A model generated the notes under the pieces. That model saw nothing but the letters and a program-made list of their open reading frames with translations, was not told the DNA's origin and made no database searches. From CALCMJ01 sp964475415 (GTDB lineage Bacteria > Bacteroidota > Bacteroidia > Chitinophagales > Saprospiraceae), in contig CAYYWZ010000002.1 of assembly GCA_964475415.1 (NCBI GenBank), forward strand, positions 62,001 to 126,000: 64,000 bases of DNA, written 5' to 3'. The position numbers and the translations under genes are program-made. Of the stretch, positions 28,401 to 37,051 are shown piece by piece. Every line of letters starts with the position of its first letter. Position 1 is the first letter of the stretch.

Positions 28401-28849
28401 ATGACATATTTGCTAGCACGGATCTTTATGGAGTTTATGATTCTACAGAATTAATTTCTGGTCTCCATTATGATGCATATATGTTCGAGAGTATAATGTT
28501 ATACGACGAGGGAGACTCTAGATTTCGTATAGAGCCATTAGAGAATTCAGCTCAGCTTAGTAGTATAAATTCTATTGTAGATATAGATTTAGACAAGCAA
28601 AATGGCAAAGAAATTATTCTTGCCGGTAACATGTATCAGTCAGAGGTAGAAACTCCCCGAAACGATGCAAGTATAGGCGTAGTATTAAAACAAACTAATA
28701 ATCAGTGGAAACTAGTAGAAACTGCACGCTCATCTTTGTATTTATCTAACGATATTAGAGCACTCGCTCCCTTGGTTATAAATGAACATCAACATCTTCT
28801 TGTAATTTCTAATAATGATAAGTTGAGATTATTAAAGATAAAAAATTAA
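25499..28849 (+). CDS. Large FG-GAP/VCBS repeat protein with ASPIC/UnbV domain (CRTAC1-like)
   Basis: This 1116-residue protein has a signal peptide ending near 'NRGIAQE'. It holds repeated calcium-binding-like propeller blades, 'DLDNDGFQDIYFAGN', 'DVNGDGLQDIYVTC', 'DYDKDGWLDLYVL', 'DIDKDGWQDLYVTND' and others between about 70 and 500. An ASPIC/UnbV domain follows near 540-600 ('VDSLIITWPDGSRQIL'), then a second propeller set between about 650 and 1080 ('DVNNDGRDDFFIGG', 'DLDGDGDKDYVVGN'). No T9SS domain is seen. Such proteins are common in Bacteroidota next to SusC/D systems and are thought to be surface or periplasmic binding proteins, with no proven catalysis. It sits between the regulator and the epimerase in a plus-strand run, with 21-26 bp gaps. 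Confidence 0.88.
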   Translation: MITKVKRLRKITLTLLSCFISFLANRGIAQETLFTSIPSEVSQINFENTLEDTREANILLYSNYYGGGGLAIADLDNDGFQDIYFAGNLVGDRLYRNLGNMVFEDVTTKAGIMDKGEWSSTVIVGDVNGDGLQDIYVTCELYDDKPELRKNKLYVNKGDMKFSEEAEAYGLADSERSRGATFIDYDKDGWLDLYVLNQPPNPGNYSPYSGQDLLKYEWGSRLYKNNGDNTFTDVSMSAGVARPSYPNSVIAADIDKDGWQDLYVTNDYEAPDFYYRNNGDGTFTNVIDDAMRHISYYAMGVDAADINNDGLLDLMTLDMVAEDNFRLKRNMSGMNPKLFWKLVSQGAHYQYMYNALHLNQGNNIFSDIAQLSGMSSTDWSWSNVIADFDNDGWKDAYITNGLLRDIRNTDMASKFPEFIQQSIAEFVKENPNAGEVDILDVIDIKKGMELHPSVPLKNYAFKNSGDLSFENKTEEWGLDIPSFSNGCAYGDLDNDGDLDLVVNNINAKAFVYRNNSDLKKNSHYFRILLENENYFSLLGTRAELVVNGSHQFSELTSSRGMYSSSESILHFGLGENDQVDSLIITWPDGSRQILTDIVADQTISIKDDKEKIRNRKLRKKVLFTEVNPMSMGIDFKHKENEFDDYSVQVLLPHKMSQLGPAVAVSDVNNDGRDDFFIGGAQGQASVLYIQDATGNFYIKNQDWILDSLYEDVASLFLDIDNDGDQDLYVVSGGNAHAPRNKNYLDRLYLNDGSGTFTKSPNSIPRLLESGAKVVSIDYDKDGDQDLFIAGRHQPWDYPRPTISRLLRNDKGIFTDVTKSYAKVLINIGMVTDVIVEDYNHDDLEDLIIVGEWMPITFLKNTGSEFIKDEKEFFAENGKVKTDGWWNAIKSLDLDGDGDKDYVVGNLGKNYKYKASQKEPFSVFYNDMDKNGKNDIILSYYNFGEVYPLRGRSCSAQQIPDLKKEFPSYDIFASTDLYGVYDSTELISGLHYDAYMFESIMLYDEGDSRFRIEPLENSAQLSSINSIVDIDLDKQNGKEIILAGNMYQSEVETPRNDASIGVVLKQTNNQWKLVETARSSLYLSNDIRALAPLVINEHQHLLVISNNDKLRLLKIKN

Positions 28850-28870
28850 TATTTTGATCCGCTCGACTAT

Positions 28871-30028
28871 ATGAAATATGCTCAACTATATCAACAAACG
28901 CTATTTGATAATGTAGTTCCTTTCTGGGAGGAATATTCTATTAATAGCGATCATGGAGGATATTATTCTTGTCTTAATAGAGATGGGTCTGTTTATGATA
29001 CAGATAAGTTTCAGTGGTTGCAGCTAAGACAAATATGGACTTTTGCAATGTTGTATAATGAAGAGAATAAAAATGATAGATGGCTCGAGATTGCAGAGCA
29101 TGGAGCACGATTCCAACTACAACATGGTCGTGACAAGCATCAGGATTGGTATTTTAGTCTGAATCAAAAAGGAGATCCTCTCACAGCTCCATACAATATT
29201 TTTACAGATGCTTTTGCAAGTATGGCCTTTGCTCAATTATATAAGGCTACAGCAAAAGGAAAGTATAGAGATGTTGCTGTATTAAGTTTCGATCGAATTG
29301 TAAATAGGCAACATAATCCTAAAGGGATCTATGAAAAAAAGTATATGCAGACAAGATCATTACAGAATTTTGCTTTGCCGATGATATTATGTAATCTTAG
29401 TTTGGAATTGGAGGACATACTCGATAATGATATCGTCAACAGTACCTTGCAAAATTGTGTCAAAAAAGTTATGCACGACTTCTATGATGGTGCTACTGGT
29501 TTAGTATTAGAAAATGTATTTTCGGATGGCGCTCTTTCTGACAGTTTCGAAGGAAGATTAATTAATCCTGGTCATGCAATAGAAGCTATGTGGTTTGTAA
29601 TGGATGTAGGACATAGACTAGGAAATAACTCTCTTATAGAGGATGCGAAAAATAGACTTTTACACATGGTGTCTTATGGATGGGATAAGAAGCATGGTGG
29701 TATATTTTATTTTAAAGATAGACTTTCTTATCCGCCTCAACAATTAGAATGGGATCAGAAATTATGGTGGGTTCATCTAGAAGCTTTAGAAGGGTTGCTC
29801 AAAGCATATCAATATACAAAGGATGAACATTGCTGGAATTGGTTTCTTAAGGTACATGAATATACTTGGGCTCATTTTCCAGATTCGCAAAACAGTGAAT
29901 GGTTTGGATATCTTAGTAGATCAGGAGATCCATTACTAGAATTAAAAGGAGGAAAGTGGAAAGGTTGCTTTCATTTACCAAGAGCTTTGTATCACAGTTA
30001 TAAGATATTATCTGATCTTGACAGGTGA
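28871..30028 (+). CDS. AGE-family sugar 2-epimerase (N-acylglucosamine 2-epimerase-like)
   Basis: This 385-residue protein has no signal and is cytoplasmic. The (alpha/alpha)6-barrel motifs of the AGE family are clear: 'HGGYYSCLNRDG' at 28-39, 'QLRQIWTFAMLYNE', 'FTDAFASMAFAQLY', 'NPGHAIEAMWFVMDVG' with a catalytic His, 'WDKKHGGIFYF' and 'KLWWVHLEALEGLL' with the second His. Members interconvert GlcNAc/ManNAc, mannose/glucose or mannose/fructose, or cellobiose epimers. In this locus a mannose or ManNAc substrate is likely. It overlaps the convergent DUF4434 gene by 21 bp at the 3' ends. Confidence 0.9.
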   Translation: MKYAQLYQQTLFDNVVPFWEEYSINSDHGGYYSCLNRDGSVYDTDKFQWLQLRQIWTFAMLYNEENKNDRWLEIAEHGARFQLQHGRDKHQDWYFSLNQKGDPLTAPYNIFTDAFASMAFAQLYKATAKGKYRDVAVLSFDRIVNRQHNPKGIYEKKYMQTRSLQNFALPMILCNLSLELEDILDNDIVNSTLQNCVKKVMHDFYDGATGLVLENVFSDGALSDSFEGRLINPGHAIEAMWFVMDVGHRLGNNSLIEDAKNRLLHMVSYGWDKKHGGIFYFKDRLSYPPQQLEWDQKLWWVHLEALEGLLKAYQYTKDEHCWNWFLKVHEYTWAHFPDSQNSEWFGYLSRSGDPLLELKGGKWKGCFHLPRALYHSYKILSDLDR

Positions 30029-30970
30029 AATATCAGTATCACTCTCACACCATTCAGTATATCTATTGTATAAATTATGGGCTTGCGGATAACAAGATTG
30101 TGGACTCATAAAATGTGAAAACTCAAATGTTATGGCTTTGTCTATGCCAGCTAATTTAGCAGCTTCCAACTTACGTCTTAACTTATCCCATTTTATAGGA
30201 AGAAATTTTATAGGCATATCTCTGTCAAACGACTCTGCATTGGTCCATGAAGTGAGATGATACTTGTCTGCTAACTTTTTATTGATATCTAGATAATGAG
30301 CTAGTAAGGACAATTCTACATGTCCATCTTGGAAAGCTACGATGTCTATGACTTCATGAATTTCTTTAAATATGTCATTCCATTCTTTTTCATGCTGTCC
30401 TACATCTAAGGAGTTTTGTTTTGTCAAGGCAGGATTAGAGGATATGATGGCTTTAGTTCCTTCTATGTAAGGAGAGATCATTACATCAAGTCCACCAGAT
30501 ATATTCTTACAATGCCTACTTATAGAGGTGTAAAGATTAGTGACTCCTCTGGTTTTACGACTTATTTCGTGCGAGATATACCAGCCTTTAAATGCAGGGT
30601 AGTGTCCATATTTTTCCCACACTTCATCTATGACATACTTATTGATATCGAGTTCTTTTTTAAAATCACCTAATTCCCACCAGTATTTTCCAGAGTCATA
30701 TAATCCAAAATAGAAAGACATGTTGTGGGACGCTGCTAATTCGAGAAATAATCTTAATAGATCATTATAAGGTTTATGGCAATCCTCATTTTCTATGAGG
30801 TAAGCAGAAGGGTAAGTAAGTTGTTTTTTATATCCGCATCTTATAAGAATTACCGTATCTATTCCTATAGATTTCATATGGTTAAAATCTTTTTCCCATT
30901 CTTTTTTACTCCAATTCTGGTGTGGAATATCGTGAGATATTTCGTCGAGAAAAGTTCCAGTTATTTTCAT
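30008..30970 (-). CDS. DUF4434 glycosidase-like protein
   Basis: This 320-residue protein shows no signal peptide. The opening 'ITGTFLDEISHDIPHQNWSKKEWEKDFNHMKSIGIDTVILIRCGY' is the signature of DUF4434, a TIM-barrel family of unknown reaction related to glycosidases. Acidic residues in strand ends such as 'GWYISHEIS' and 'VDIVAFQDGH' could be catalytic, as in the wider superfamily, but this is unproven. It is coupled by a 4-bp overlap to the upstream FAD-oxidoreductase gene, and its 3' end overlaps the epimerase gene tail-to-tail. Confidence 0.82.
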   Translation of the reverse strand: MKITGTFLDEISHDIPHQNWSKKEWEKDFNHMKSIGIDTVILIRCGYKKQLTYPSAYLIENEDCHKPYNDLLRLFLELAASHNMSFYFGLYDSGKYWWELGDFKKELDINKYVIDEVWEKYGHYPAFKGWYISHEISRKTRGVTNLYTSISRHCKNISGGLDVMISPYIEGTKAIISSNPALTKQNSLDVGQHEKEWNDIFKEIHEVIDIVAFQDGHVELSLLAHYLDINKKLADKYHLTSWTNAESFDRDMPIKFLPIKWDKLRRKLEAAKLAGIDKAITFEFSHFMSPQSCYPQAHNLYNRYTEWCESDTDISPVKIR

Positions 30971-32766
30971 ATATCTATGAAGTTTCCATGAATGTCTATG
31001 TCCTTACTGAATGGGTCAAAATAATGATTATATAATAGGCTGAATGTTCTTCTTGTGAATGGCTTATTCTTATCTGAAACTTCTAAGCCTAGTTCCTTCC
31101 AAACGCGAGGTTCAATAGTAGTATTAAAATATGCCTCAAAAGTAGACAGTTCTATTTTGCCCTGAGAAATAATACCATTATTTCCATATTCTACAATCCC
31201 ATCTTTTACATCTTTCCAGTACACTAATGTATCGGGGAAAAACCATGATCTATTGGCCCATTTGTAAGGTTCACCCTCTAGCTTGATGATGCCACAAGCT
31301 GCAATTTTTTGTAAGATTATAAAATCTTTATCTTGCTTAGAAACGTCATAAGTTGGCATAATGTAAACCCCTTGATCTAACAGAGAAGCTTGTATTTTTC
31401 TAACGGATATATCATTTGCTGAACATTTGTATTCTCTGCAGTAATTAGCAATTGTTCCTGCAGCTTGACCTACCTGTAATATGACTGGTTGTAATCTCGT
31501 AGCACCATTTACAACATGAGAAACGGATATGGATTTGTCTGCTACGTAGAACTTATCTATCTCATCAGGCAAGAGCGCAGCAATAGGAATATTGAAAGAA
31601 GGAACCGTAACAAATGCTGAATCAACTTGGAAGGCGTGTTCTTTGTGATGATGATCTATGGGGTAGTCCCCGACAGCAATTCCTGTTTTGTAATAATTGG
31701 ACTGATAGGGGTTTTTAAGATGTTCAATTTCTAGTCTATATTTACCTTTTATTCTTCTTGCTTCTCGGTGGTATGGATAGAAAGGGAGCAAGTCATTAGT
31801 GGGGAATTCATCATCTGCTAATCCCAGATTATTATAACCTAGTTCCTTGTTTATGTAATAAATAAACGATAGTGTTTTTTCCTTGGCTAATCCATATAAC
31901 GAATCTCTTTGCGTATAACTCATTTCTATAGGATTGGCATAATAATCGTTGCCATTAATTGGCCAATTGATCATATATTTATTATTTGGAAGTTTTCCAT
32001 AGTTCAACATCATCTTGCATGAATGTAAGTTGTCTAATTTTTCTTTACAAAATGCTTTACAAGAACACGAGAAATCATATTGATTATAGTTTATTGTTTT
32101 AGGAAAATTTTGAATAGTATCGTATAACTTAAGAATTGCGGTAAATGTAAAATCCTGTATGAGATCTTTTCTTGGTAGTTGAGATTCTTCGACAGGTTCT
32201 GTATCTAATCCTGTGTCATACTTTTGCCCGACAGCCTTAACTATATCTCCTAGATCAGTTCCATCTATAAGCTGGGACGCATAGATAGAGGAACTGTCAG
32301 ATTTAGTTAATTTCCATAAATTATTTTCCCTTGAAATTTTAAGAAGATTATCTTCATGGATAATTTGTAAATTTTCTTCTGATAGAGCAAACGTTTTAAA
32401 AATAGAATCTGCTACATGAGGCTCAAATAAGGTATGACTTATCCAGCCACTTGCAAGCGCTTCCTTGCCTCCGTAGTGTTTTCTAAGTTCACTTCTTAGT
32501 TCACCCCAGATTCCAGAAGGCATATGATGATTGCCATCTATAGCTGGAACTCCTGCAGAAGATAGCATGCCTCCTAGCCACGGCAAACGAGTTACAAGTA
32601 TTGTTTTACTTCCTGATCTACTTGCTGCAAGCGCAGAAGAAATCGCACCAGTGCCGTCGCCTAATACGAGAACGTCCACCTTCGCAGTGTTTGATTTCTT
32701 CTCACAAGCATAGAAGCCTGATAAGAGAAAAAAAATAATTATGAAGTAAGTTTTTGAGTAAAGCAT
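30967..32766 (-). CDS. FAD-dependent oxidoreductase lipoprotein
   Basis: This 599-residue protein has a lipobox 'SGFYAC'. The dinucleotide-binding segment 'VDVLVLGDGTGAISSALAASRSG' (residues 30-52) has Asp at the second position of the usual GxGxxG loop (G-D-G-T-G-A). 'WLGGMLSSAGVPAIDGNH' and 'YVADKSISVSHVVNGATRLQPVILQVGQAAG' (near 430-460) are the FAD_oxidored family hallmarks. These secreted oxidoreductases are frequent in Bacteroidota and Planctomycetes polysaccharide loci and have no firmly known substrate; sugar oxidation is plausible. It shares a transcript with the DUF4434 gene. The 121 bp upstream to the ThuA gene on the other strand probably contain divergent promoters. Confidence 0.87.
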   Translation of the reverse strand: MLYSKTYFIIIFFLLSGFYACEKKSNTAKVDVLVLGDGTGAISSALAASRSGSKTILVTRLPWLGGMLSSAGVPAIDGNHHMPSGIWGELRSELRKHYGGKEALASGWISHTLFEPHVADSIFKTFALSEENLQIIHEDNLLKISRENNLWKLTKSDSSSIYASQLIDGTDLGDIVKAVGQKYDTGLDTEPVEESQLPRKDLIQDFTFTAILKLYDTIQNFPKTINYNQYDFSCSCKAFCKEKLDNLHSCKMMLNYGKLPNNKYMINWPINGNDYYANPIEMSYTQRDSLYGLAKEKTLSFIYYINKELGYNNLGLADDEFPTNDLLPFYPYHREARRIKGKYRLEIEHLKNPYQSNYYKTGIAVGDYPIDHHHKEHAFQVDSAFVTVPSFNIPIAALLPDEIDKFYVADKSISVSHVVNGATRLQPVILQVGQAAGTIANYCREYKCSANDISVRKIQASLLDQGVYIMPTYDVSKQDKDFIILQKIAACGIIKLEGEPYKWANRSWFFPDTLVYWKDVKDGIVEYGNNGIISQGKIELSTFEAYFNTTIEPRVWKELGLEVSDKNKPFTRRTFSLLYNHYFDPFSKDIDIHGNFIDI

Positions 32767-32947
32767 TGCTGTACTATTGTACTACCTAAAGTAATGAACT
32801 ATTCCTTTTATAAAGAGTATTTCTTAAATAATCAATAGTACTTTTTTTAGTGGATCAATATTACCTTCATATAATACTTGATAAGTATTGTTATATTGTA
32901 AAAAGAATTTTAAATTACACTTAGTGTTTCTACTAAACAATATACAC

Positions 32948-33682
32948 ATGAAATATATCCTTAGATTACTAGTCTTATTTTTAATTTTTTCATCTTGTAA
33001 AAAAAAATCAGTTTCTCTACTTGTATTTAGCAAGACGGAAGGCTATCGACATGAATCTATTCCTGATGGAATTGCAGCTATTCAGAAAATGGCTCAAGAA
33101 GAGAATTGGAAAGTTGATGCGACTGAGGATGCCTCAGTATTTACAGATAAAAATCTAGAACAATATGGAGCTGTCATTTTCTTAAGTACAACAGGAAATG
33201 TATTGGATGCAGAACAAGAGAAGAGTTTTAAGAGATATATACAAGCAGGAGGTGGCTTTGTAGGGATACATGCTGCGACGGATACTGAGTATGAATGGGA
33301 ATGGTATAATAATCTAGTAGGAGCGTATTTCCTCAGCCATCCAAAGACTCAAAAAGCCAGTATGAAGGTTGTCGATAGAAATCACTTATCTTGCAAGCAC
33401 CTAGGAGCGGATTGGACTAAGACAGATGAGTGGTATAACTTTAAGGATTTCAATAAGGATGTCAAAGTATTACTCGACCTTGATGAAACATCTTACGAAG
33501 GAGGAACTCATAATGGTCCCCATCCTATAGCCTGGTATCATGACTATGATGGGGGGAAATCTTTTTATACTGGGCTAGGTCATACGCCTGAAAGTTTCTT
33601 AAATCCTAAGTTTATTTTGCATGTAAAAGGTGGTATTAAATACGCCATTGGAAAGAATGTACGTAAATATCCAGAGGCCTAA
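32948..33682 (+). CDS. ThuA-domain lipoprotein
   Basis: I use the ATG at 32948 (244 residues), which gives a lipoprotein signal 'MKYILRLLVLFLIFSSC'; a longer frame from 32888 adds 20 residues before this signal and is unlikely. The rest is a ThuA fold, class I glutamine amidotransferase-like: 'LLVFSKTEGYRHESIPDGIAAI', 'YGAVIFLSTTGNVLDAEQ', 'AGGGFVGIHAATDTEYEW' and 'PIAWYHDYDGGKSFYTGLGHTPESF'. The Cys nucleophile of glutamine amidotransferases is replaced by the 'GIHAATD' segment, as usual for ThuA. ThuA proteins are linked to oxidised (3-keto) sugar metabolism in rhizobia, which would pair with the nearby FAD oxidoreductase; this is inference. Confidence 0.88.
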   Translation: MKYILRLLVLFLIFSSCKKKSVSLLVFSKTEGYRHESIPDGIAAIQKMAQEENWKVDATEDASVFTDKNLEQYGAVIFLSTTGNVLDAEQEKSFKRYIQAGGGFVGIHAATDTEYEWEWYNNLVGAYFLSHPKTQKASMKVVDRNHLSCKHLGADWTKTDEWYNFKDFNKDVKVLLDLDETSYEGGTHNGPHPIAWYHDYDGGKSFYTGLGHTPESFLNPKFILHVKGGIKYAIGKNVRKYPEA

Positions 33683-33753
33683 AATACCTATTTGAAGTTA
33701 GCTTATCTACGTTTTTTTAATTCAATTTTGCTATCTGATTGATGGATAGTGAT

Positions 33754-34423
33754 CTAAAATTTTGCATTAACATCTCCGTGATCTATAAATGATGCGCCGT
33801 TTATATTTCTGAGATCTACGGAATTATTTAATTTGTAAATGTCTATAATCCCATTATTAGTAAAGAGTGAAGAGCCTGCCTGATTATCTATTCCATACTG
33901 AAGGTTGTTCTGCAATAGTAGTAAATTATCATTATTAATTATTCTACTATTTTTGATGGCAGTTTGACTGTTCAAAAGGTTTATTTCTCCATAATTATTA
34001 AGCTTGGAAATATTGCTTAATTCAATGTCATAAAGATTAGCATTAGTTATACTTATGATGCCTTTAAGATTATTATTCAGGGTACCTGAGTTTCTTAATT
34101 CGATTCCTTTTGATTCTCCAGCTACATCTATATTTATCATTCCATCATTATCTAATATAGTTTGATTTTGAATTTTAATAGACTTGCAGTTATCCGAAAT
34201 GCTTATTATTCCTAAAATATCATTAGAGAATTGACTTTCGTCTTGTAATACGATATAATAAACTGGGCATTAGTTAATTCTAAATTTCCGAGATTAGTAA
34301 GCAAAGAGTTATGGTAAGTTACAATGCCCCAGTTGGTGCCATCTGTACTTATGTTTCCTGAAATTTCATTTGTAAAATATATAAGTTTATGGTGAGCTAT
34401 AGATTTAACTTCTGACTCCTTTT
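33754..34423 (-). pseudogene. Frameshifted remnant of a repetitive beta-solenoid-like protein
   Basis: On the minus strand the last 128 codons (34140-33754) are open, but homologous-looking text continues upstream without a start. From about 34255 to 34141 the same frame reads '...VLQDESQFSNDILGIIS'. Upstream of about 34255 it stops, and the next frame carries on with the same texture ('FTNEISGNISTDGTNWGIV' and 'LLTNLGNLELTNAQF') up to a stop near 34424. One frameshift near 34255 restores a ~220-residue run. The text is Asn/Ile/Leu-rich with a quasi-repeat of 'NxGxIxI' and 'LxNxGxI' units, as in beta-helix surface proteins. No signal or start is present, so I read it as the decayed 3' part of a larger gene. 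No conserved domain is recognised. Confidence 0.6.
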
Positions 34424-34534
34424 ACACGGCATAAGTCCTATTTTAGAAGCTATAAGGCTATTTATAAGCTTATATTTAGGGATATTACCCCAGTCTTTTA
34501 CACATTATGATTATTTTTAATATATTTCTATCTC

Positions 34535-34564
34535 AATTACAGATATATTCATATATTTGTAATT
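34535..34564. promoter_or_regulatory. 14-bp-arm inverted repeat upstream of the TPR-PD40-SPOR gene
   Basis: AATTACAGATATAT and ATATATTTGTAATT face each other across 2 bp, with a single non-Watson-Crick position. It ends 28 bp before the ATG at 34593. It could be an operator or a 5' UTR hairpin; there is no following T tract on the plus strand to make it a terminator. Function is unknown. Confidence 0.45.
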
Positions 34565-34592
34565 ACTTATATGTTATTTTAAATTAAATATA

Positions 34593-36983
34593 ATGGTAAT
34601 AAGAAAACTACAATTCGGTCTTATCGTCCTTATGGTCTTTTCTAGCTTTGTCGGTATAGCTCAGAAAACACTCGATAAAGCTGATATGCAATTTGATCTC
34701 AAGGCATATGACTTAGCCATCAGTAATTATGAAAAGGTAATTATGGATGATCCTAACTGTTTGTCTTGTAAATTCAAAATTGCGGAGTCTTACCGAATGA
34801 TGAATAAAGATCAAGAGGCACTAAGCTGGTATAGCCAGATAGAAAATACCTTTTCTGATCCTAGTTTTTATTTGAATTATGGTATTTTACTAAAAGAAGC
34901 CCATAATCTAGATAAAGCGAGAAAGTACTTTAACCTATATAAAGCTACTGATCCATTAATGGCAGATCATTATTTATCTAGCTGTGATTACATGCAAGAA
35001 AATCTGAATCAACCAGATCATTATGCATTACAGAACTTAGAATTAAATAGTGCTTCTTCGGATTTTGCTCCGTTTCCTTATAAAAGCAGGATCGTATATG
35101 CTTCTTTCTATAACAAAGATGCTCCGCAGAGTACGGCTTATAATACTAAGCTGTATAGCTATGATGAGAAAAAATCTAAGAAAGAAGTATTTCAGAATAA
35201 CATAACAGCAGATGAGAATATTAGCTCTATTTCTTTTGATAGTTCTTCAAAAAAATGTGCTTATACAAAACACAATTTCCAAAATGGAAATAGTCAGGTG
35301 TACGAAAAAGAATCTGATCTTGGTATTTTCTTAGCCGAGGTAGATAAAAGAGGTAACTTTAAGAGAGAAGTACCTTTTGAGCACAATGCCATAGGATACT
35401 CTACAACTTTCCCGATGCTTACTAAGGACGGAAATACGCTTTTCTTTTCTTCTAATAGAGAAGGAGGGTTTGGAGGATTTGACCTATATGTTTCTCACAA
35501 AGAGAATGGTCATTGGTCTATGCCGATCAACTTGGGCAATGAAATAAACACGACAGGTAACGAAATTACACCTTTTATAGATGGCCTTGATTTATATTTT
35601 TCTTCAGATTTTCATTTTGGCTTAGGTGGTTTTGACATATTCAAGTCTACCCTTGAAAATGGTCAATGGAATCCAGTAAATAATGTAGGTAAAGGTGTAA
35701 ATTCTGCTCAGGATGATATGTACCCAGTATGGGACAAATCTAGAAGTAGATACTATTTTACATCTAATAGATCAGGAGGATCAGGAAATCATGATATCTA
35801 TATTGCAACAGCAACGGTAGATCAGGAGCTTGCTTATATTATGCAAAACAAAACGACAATACCAGAGGTCATCCCAATTACCACTAATTCATCTCTATCT
35901 ATCCCAGTAGAAGAGGTTGCTCAGTCTAATAAAAGCATCATTACATTATCCAAGCCTATGCCTCAAGAAGTAGCAGTGGTAGAGACGAAGGTATCTACAC
36001 CAGCTGTTCCTGTTGTTCAGGCGCAACCAGAGGTTGCTACATCGACAGAGGTGATGCCACCGGCAGCAGTTAACCTAGATGATCTGATTGTCAAGACGGA
36101 TGATGACAAAGCAAAAAATGAAAACATACTTACTGTCGCTGATAGAAGTGAAGAATCTATTGCTAGGAAATCACGATTAGATCTTGCACTAGAAGGGGTA
36201 AGACAAATATCTAAAGGTGAAATCTTAAACGATAACAACGGTGAGAAAGTATACTTTATACAGCTAGCAGCCTTGTATTCCACTTCAGGAGATATCGATG
36301 AGTATTCATCTCTAGCAGAGTTTGGAAATATCTATAGGGTTTATAGTTCTAGCAGCACGAAGATTAAGCTAGGGTATTTTTTCGATAAGTATCAGGTAGA
36401 TAATATACTGTCAAAGGTTAAATCCAAAGGTTTTCAGGATGCATTCATAACGCAAGAAATTCTAAACACAAGCAATCTGGAGTTAGCTATTTCAGAGTAT
36501 GGTTCTAATAGCTATAGTTCTACAGAAACATATCCTCCAACATCTACTTATACTGCTCCTAGTACTACTAGTTCTACTACGTATTCTTCAGGAACGACGA
36601 CTGGAAATGTATATGATACAAACGCTAATACATCTTCTGGTTCTTACTACAGTGAAAGTAATACAACTACTTCAGGAGCTACAACAAATTTTGATAATAC
36701 AAGTACGACGACTAGTACTTATACGCCTACACATACTAGTGCGGATTATAAGGTGAGACTAGCTTCTTACGAAGATCCTATCTGGTTTGATCTGAATAAG
36801 GTTAAGGATCTCGGAGTTATAGAACAGTGGTCGAAAAGCAGATGGACTATATTTGTAATGAGTGGTTTTAACTCTTATGATGAAGCAGAAAGTGCAAGAA
36901 TCAAAGCATACAATAGAGGTTTTAGAGATGCAGCCGTTGTTATAGACAGGGGTGGAATTCTAGAGACGATGGAAAACCACTAG
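34593..36983 (+). CDS. TPR-PD40 beta-propeller protein with two SPOR domains
   Basis: This 796-residue exported protein has a signal peptide ending 'FVGIAQ', TPR repeats at about 25-130 ('LKAYDLAISNYEKVIMDDPNC'), and WD40-like PD40 blades at about 155-410 ('LFFSSNREGGFGGFDLYVS', 'YYFTSNRSGGSGNHDIYIA'). A Pro/Val/Glu-rich linker follows, then a SPOR domain at about 551-630, a Ser/Thr/Tyr low-complexity linker at 640-715, and a second SPOR domain at 717-790. The TPR+PD40 layout resembles T9SS component PorE and other OmpA-type proteins of Bacteroidota. Here the peptidoglycan anchor appears to be SPOR, which binds denuded glycan strands, rather than OmpA. A role in anchoring an envelope complex is inferred. 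Its 3' end shares a terminator with miaE. Confidence 0.85.
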   Translation: MVIRKLQFGLIVLMVFSSFVGIAQKTLDKADMQFDLKAYDLAISNYEKVIMDDPNCLSCKFKIAESYRMMNKDQEALSWYSQIENTFSDPSFYLNYGILLKEAHNLDKARKYFNLYKATDPLMADHYLSSCDYMQENLNQPDHYALQNLELNSASSDFAPFPYKSRIVYASFYNKDAPQSTAYNTKLYSYDEKKSKKEVFQNNITADENISSISFDSSSKKCAYTKHNFQNGNSQVYEKESDLGIFLAEVDKRGNFKREVPFEHNAIGYSTTFPMLTKDGNTLFFSSNREGGFGGFDLYVSHKENGHWSMPINLGNEINTTGNEITPFIDGLDLYFSSDFHFGLGGFDIFKSTLENGQWNPVNNVGKGVNSAQDDMYPVWDKSRSRYYFTSNRSGGSGNHDIYIATATVDQELAYIMQNKTTIPEVIPITTNSSLSIPVEEVAQSNKSIITLSKPMPQEVAVVETKVSTPAVPVVQAQPEVATSTEVMPPAAVNLDDLIVKTDDDKAKNENILTVADRSEESIARKSRLDLALEGVRQISKGEILNDNNGEKVYFIQLAALYSTSGDIDEYSSLAEFGNIYRVYSSSSTKIKLGYFFDKYQVDNILSKVKSKGFQDAFITQEILNTSNLELAISEYGSNSYSSTETYPPTSTYTAPSTTSSTTYSSGTTTGNVYDTNANTSSGSYYSESNTTTSGATTNFDNTSTTTSTYTPTHTSADYKVRLASYEDPIWFDLNKVKDLGVIEQWSKSRWTIFVMSGFNSYDEAESARIKAYNRGFRDAAVVIDRGGILETMENH

Positions 36984-37003
36984 TATAAAAACTATAAGAA
37001 ATA

Positions 37004-37038
37004 AAAAAGGAGTTCAATTTGTTTTGAGTTCCTTTTTT
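37004..37038. terminator. Bidirectional terminator between converging genes
   Basis: An A6 run, the stem GGAGTTCAA / TTGAGTTCC (with two G-U wobble pairs) and a T7 run lie between the plus-strand TPR-PD40-SPOR gene and minus-strand miaE, serving both directions. Confidence 0.75.
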
Positions 37039-37051
37039 TATGTCATTTTTT

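Noticed and set aside
32888..32947. Longer start for the ThuA gene.
   Set aside because: It would put 20 residues before a well-formed lipoprotein signal.
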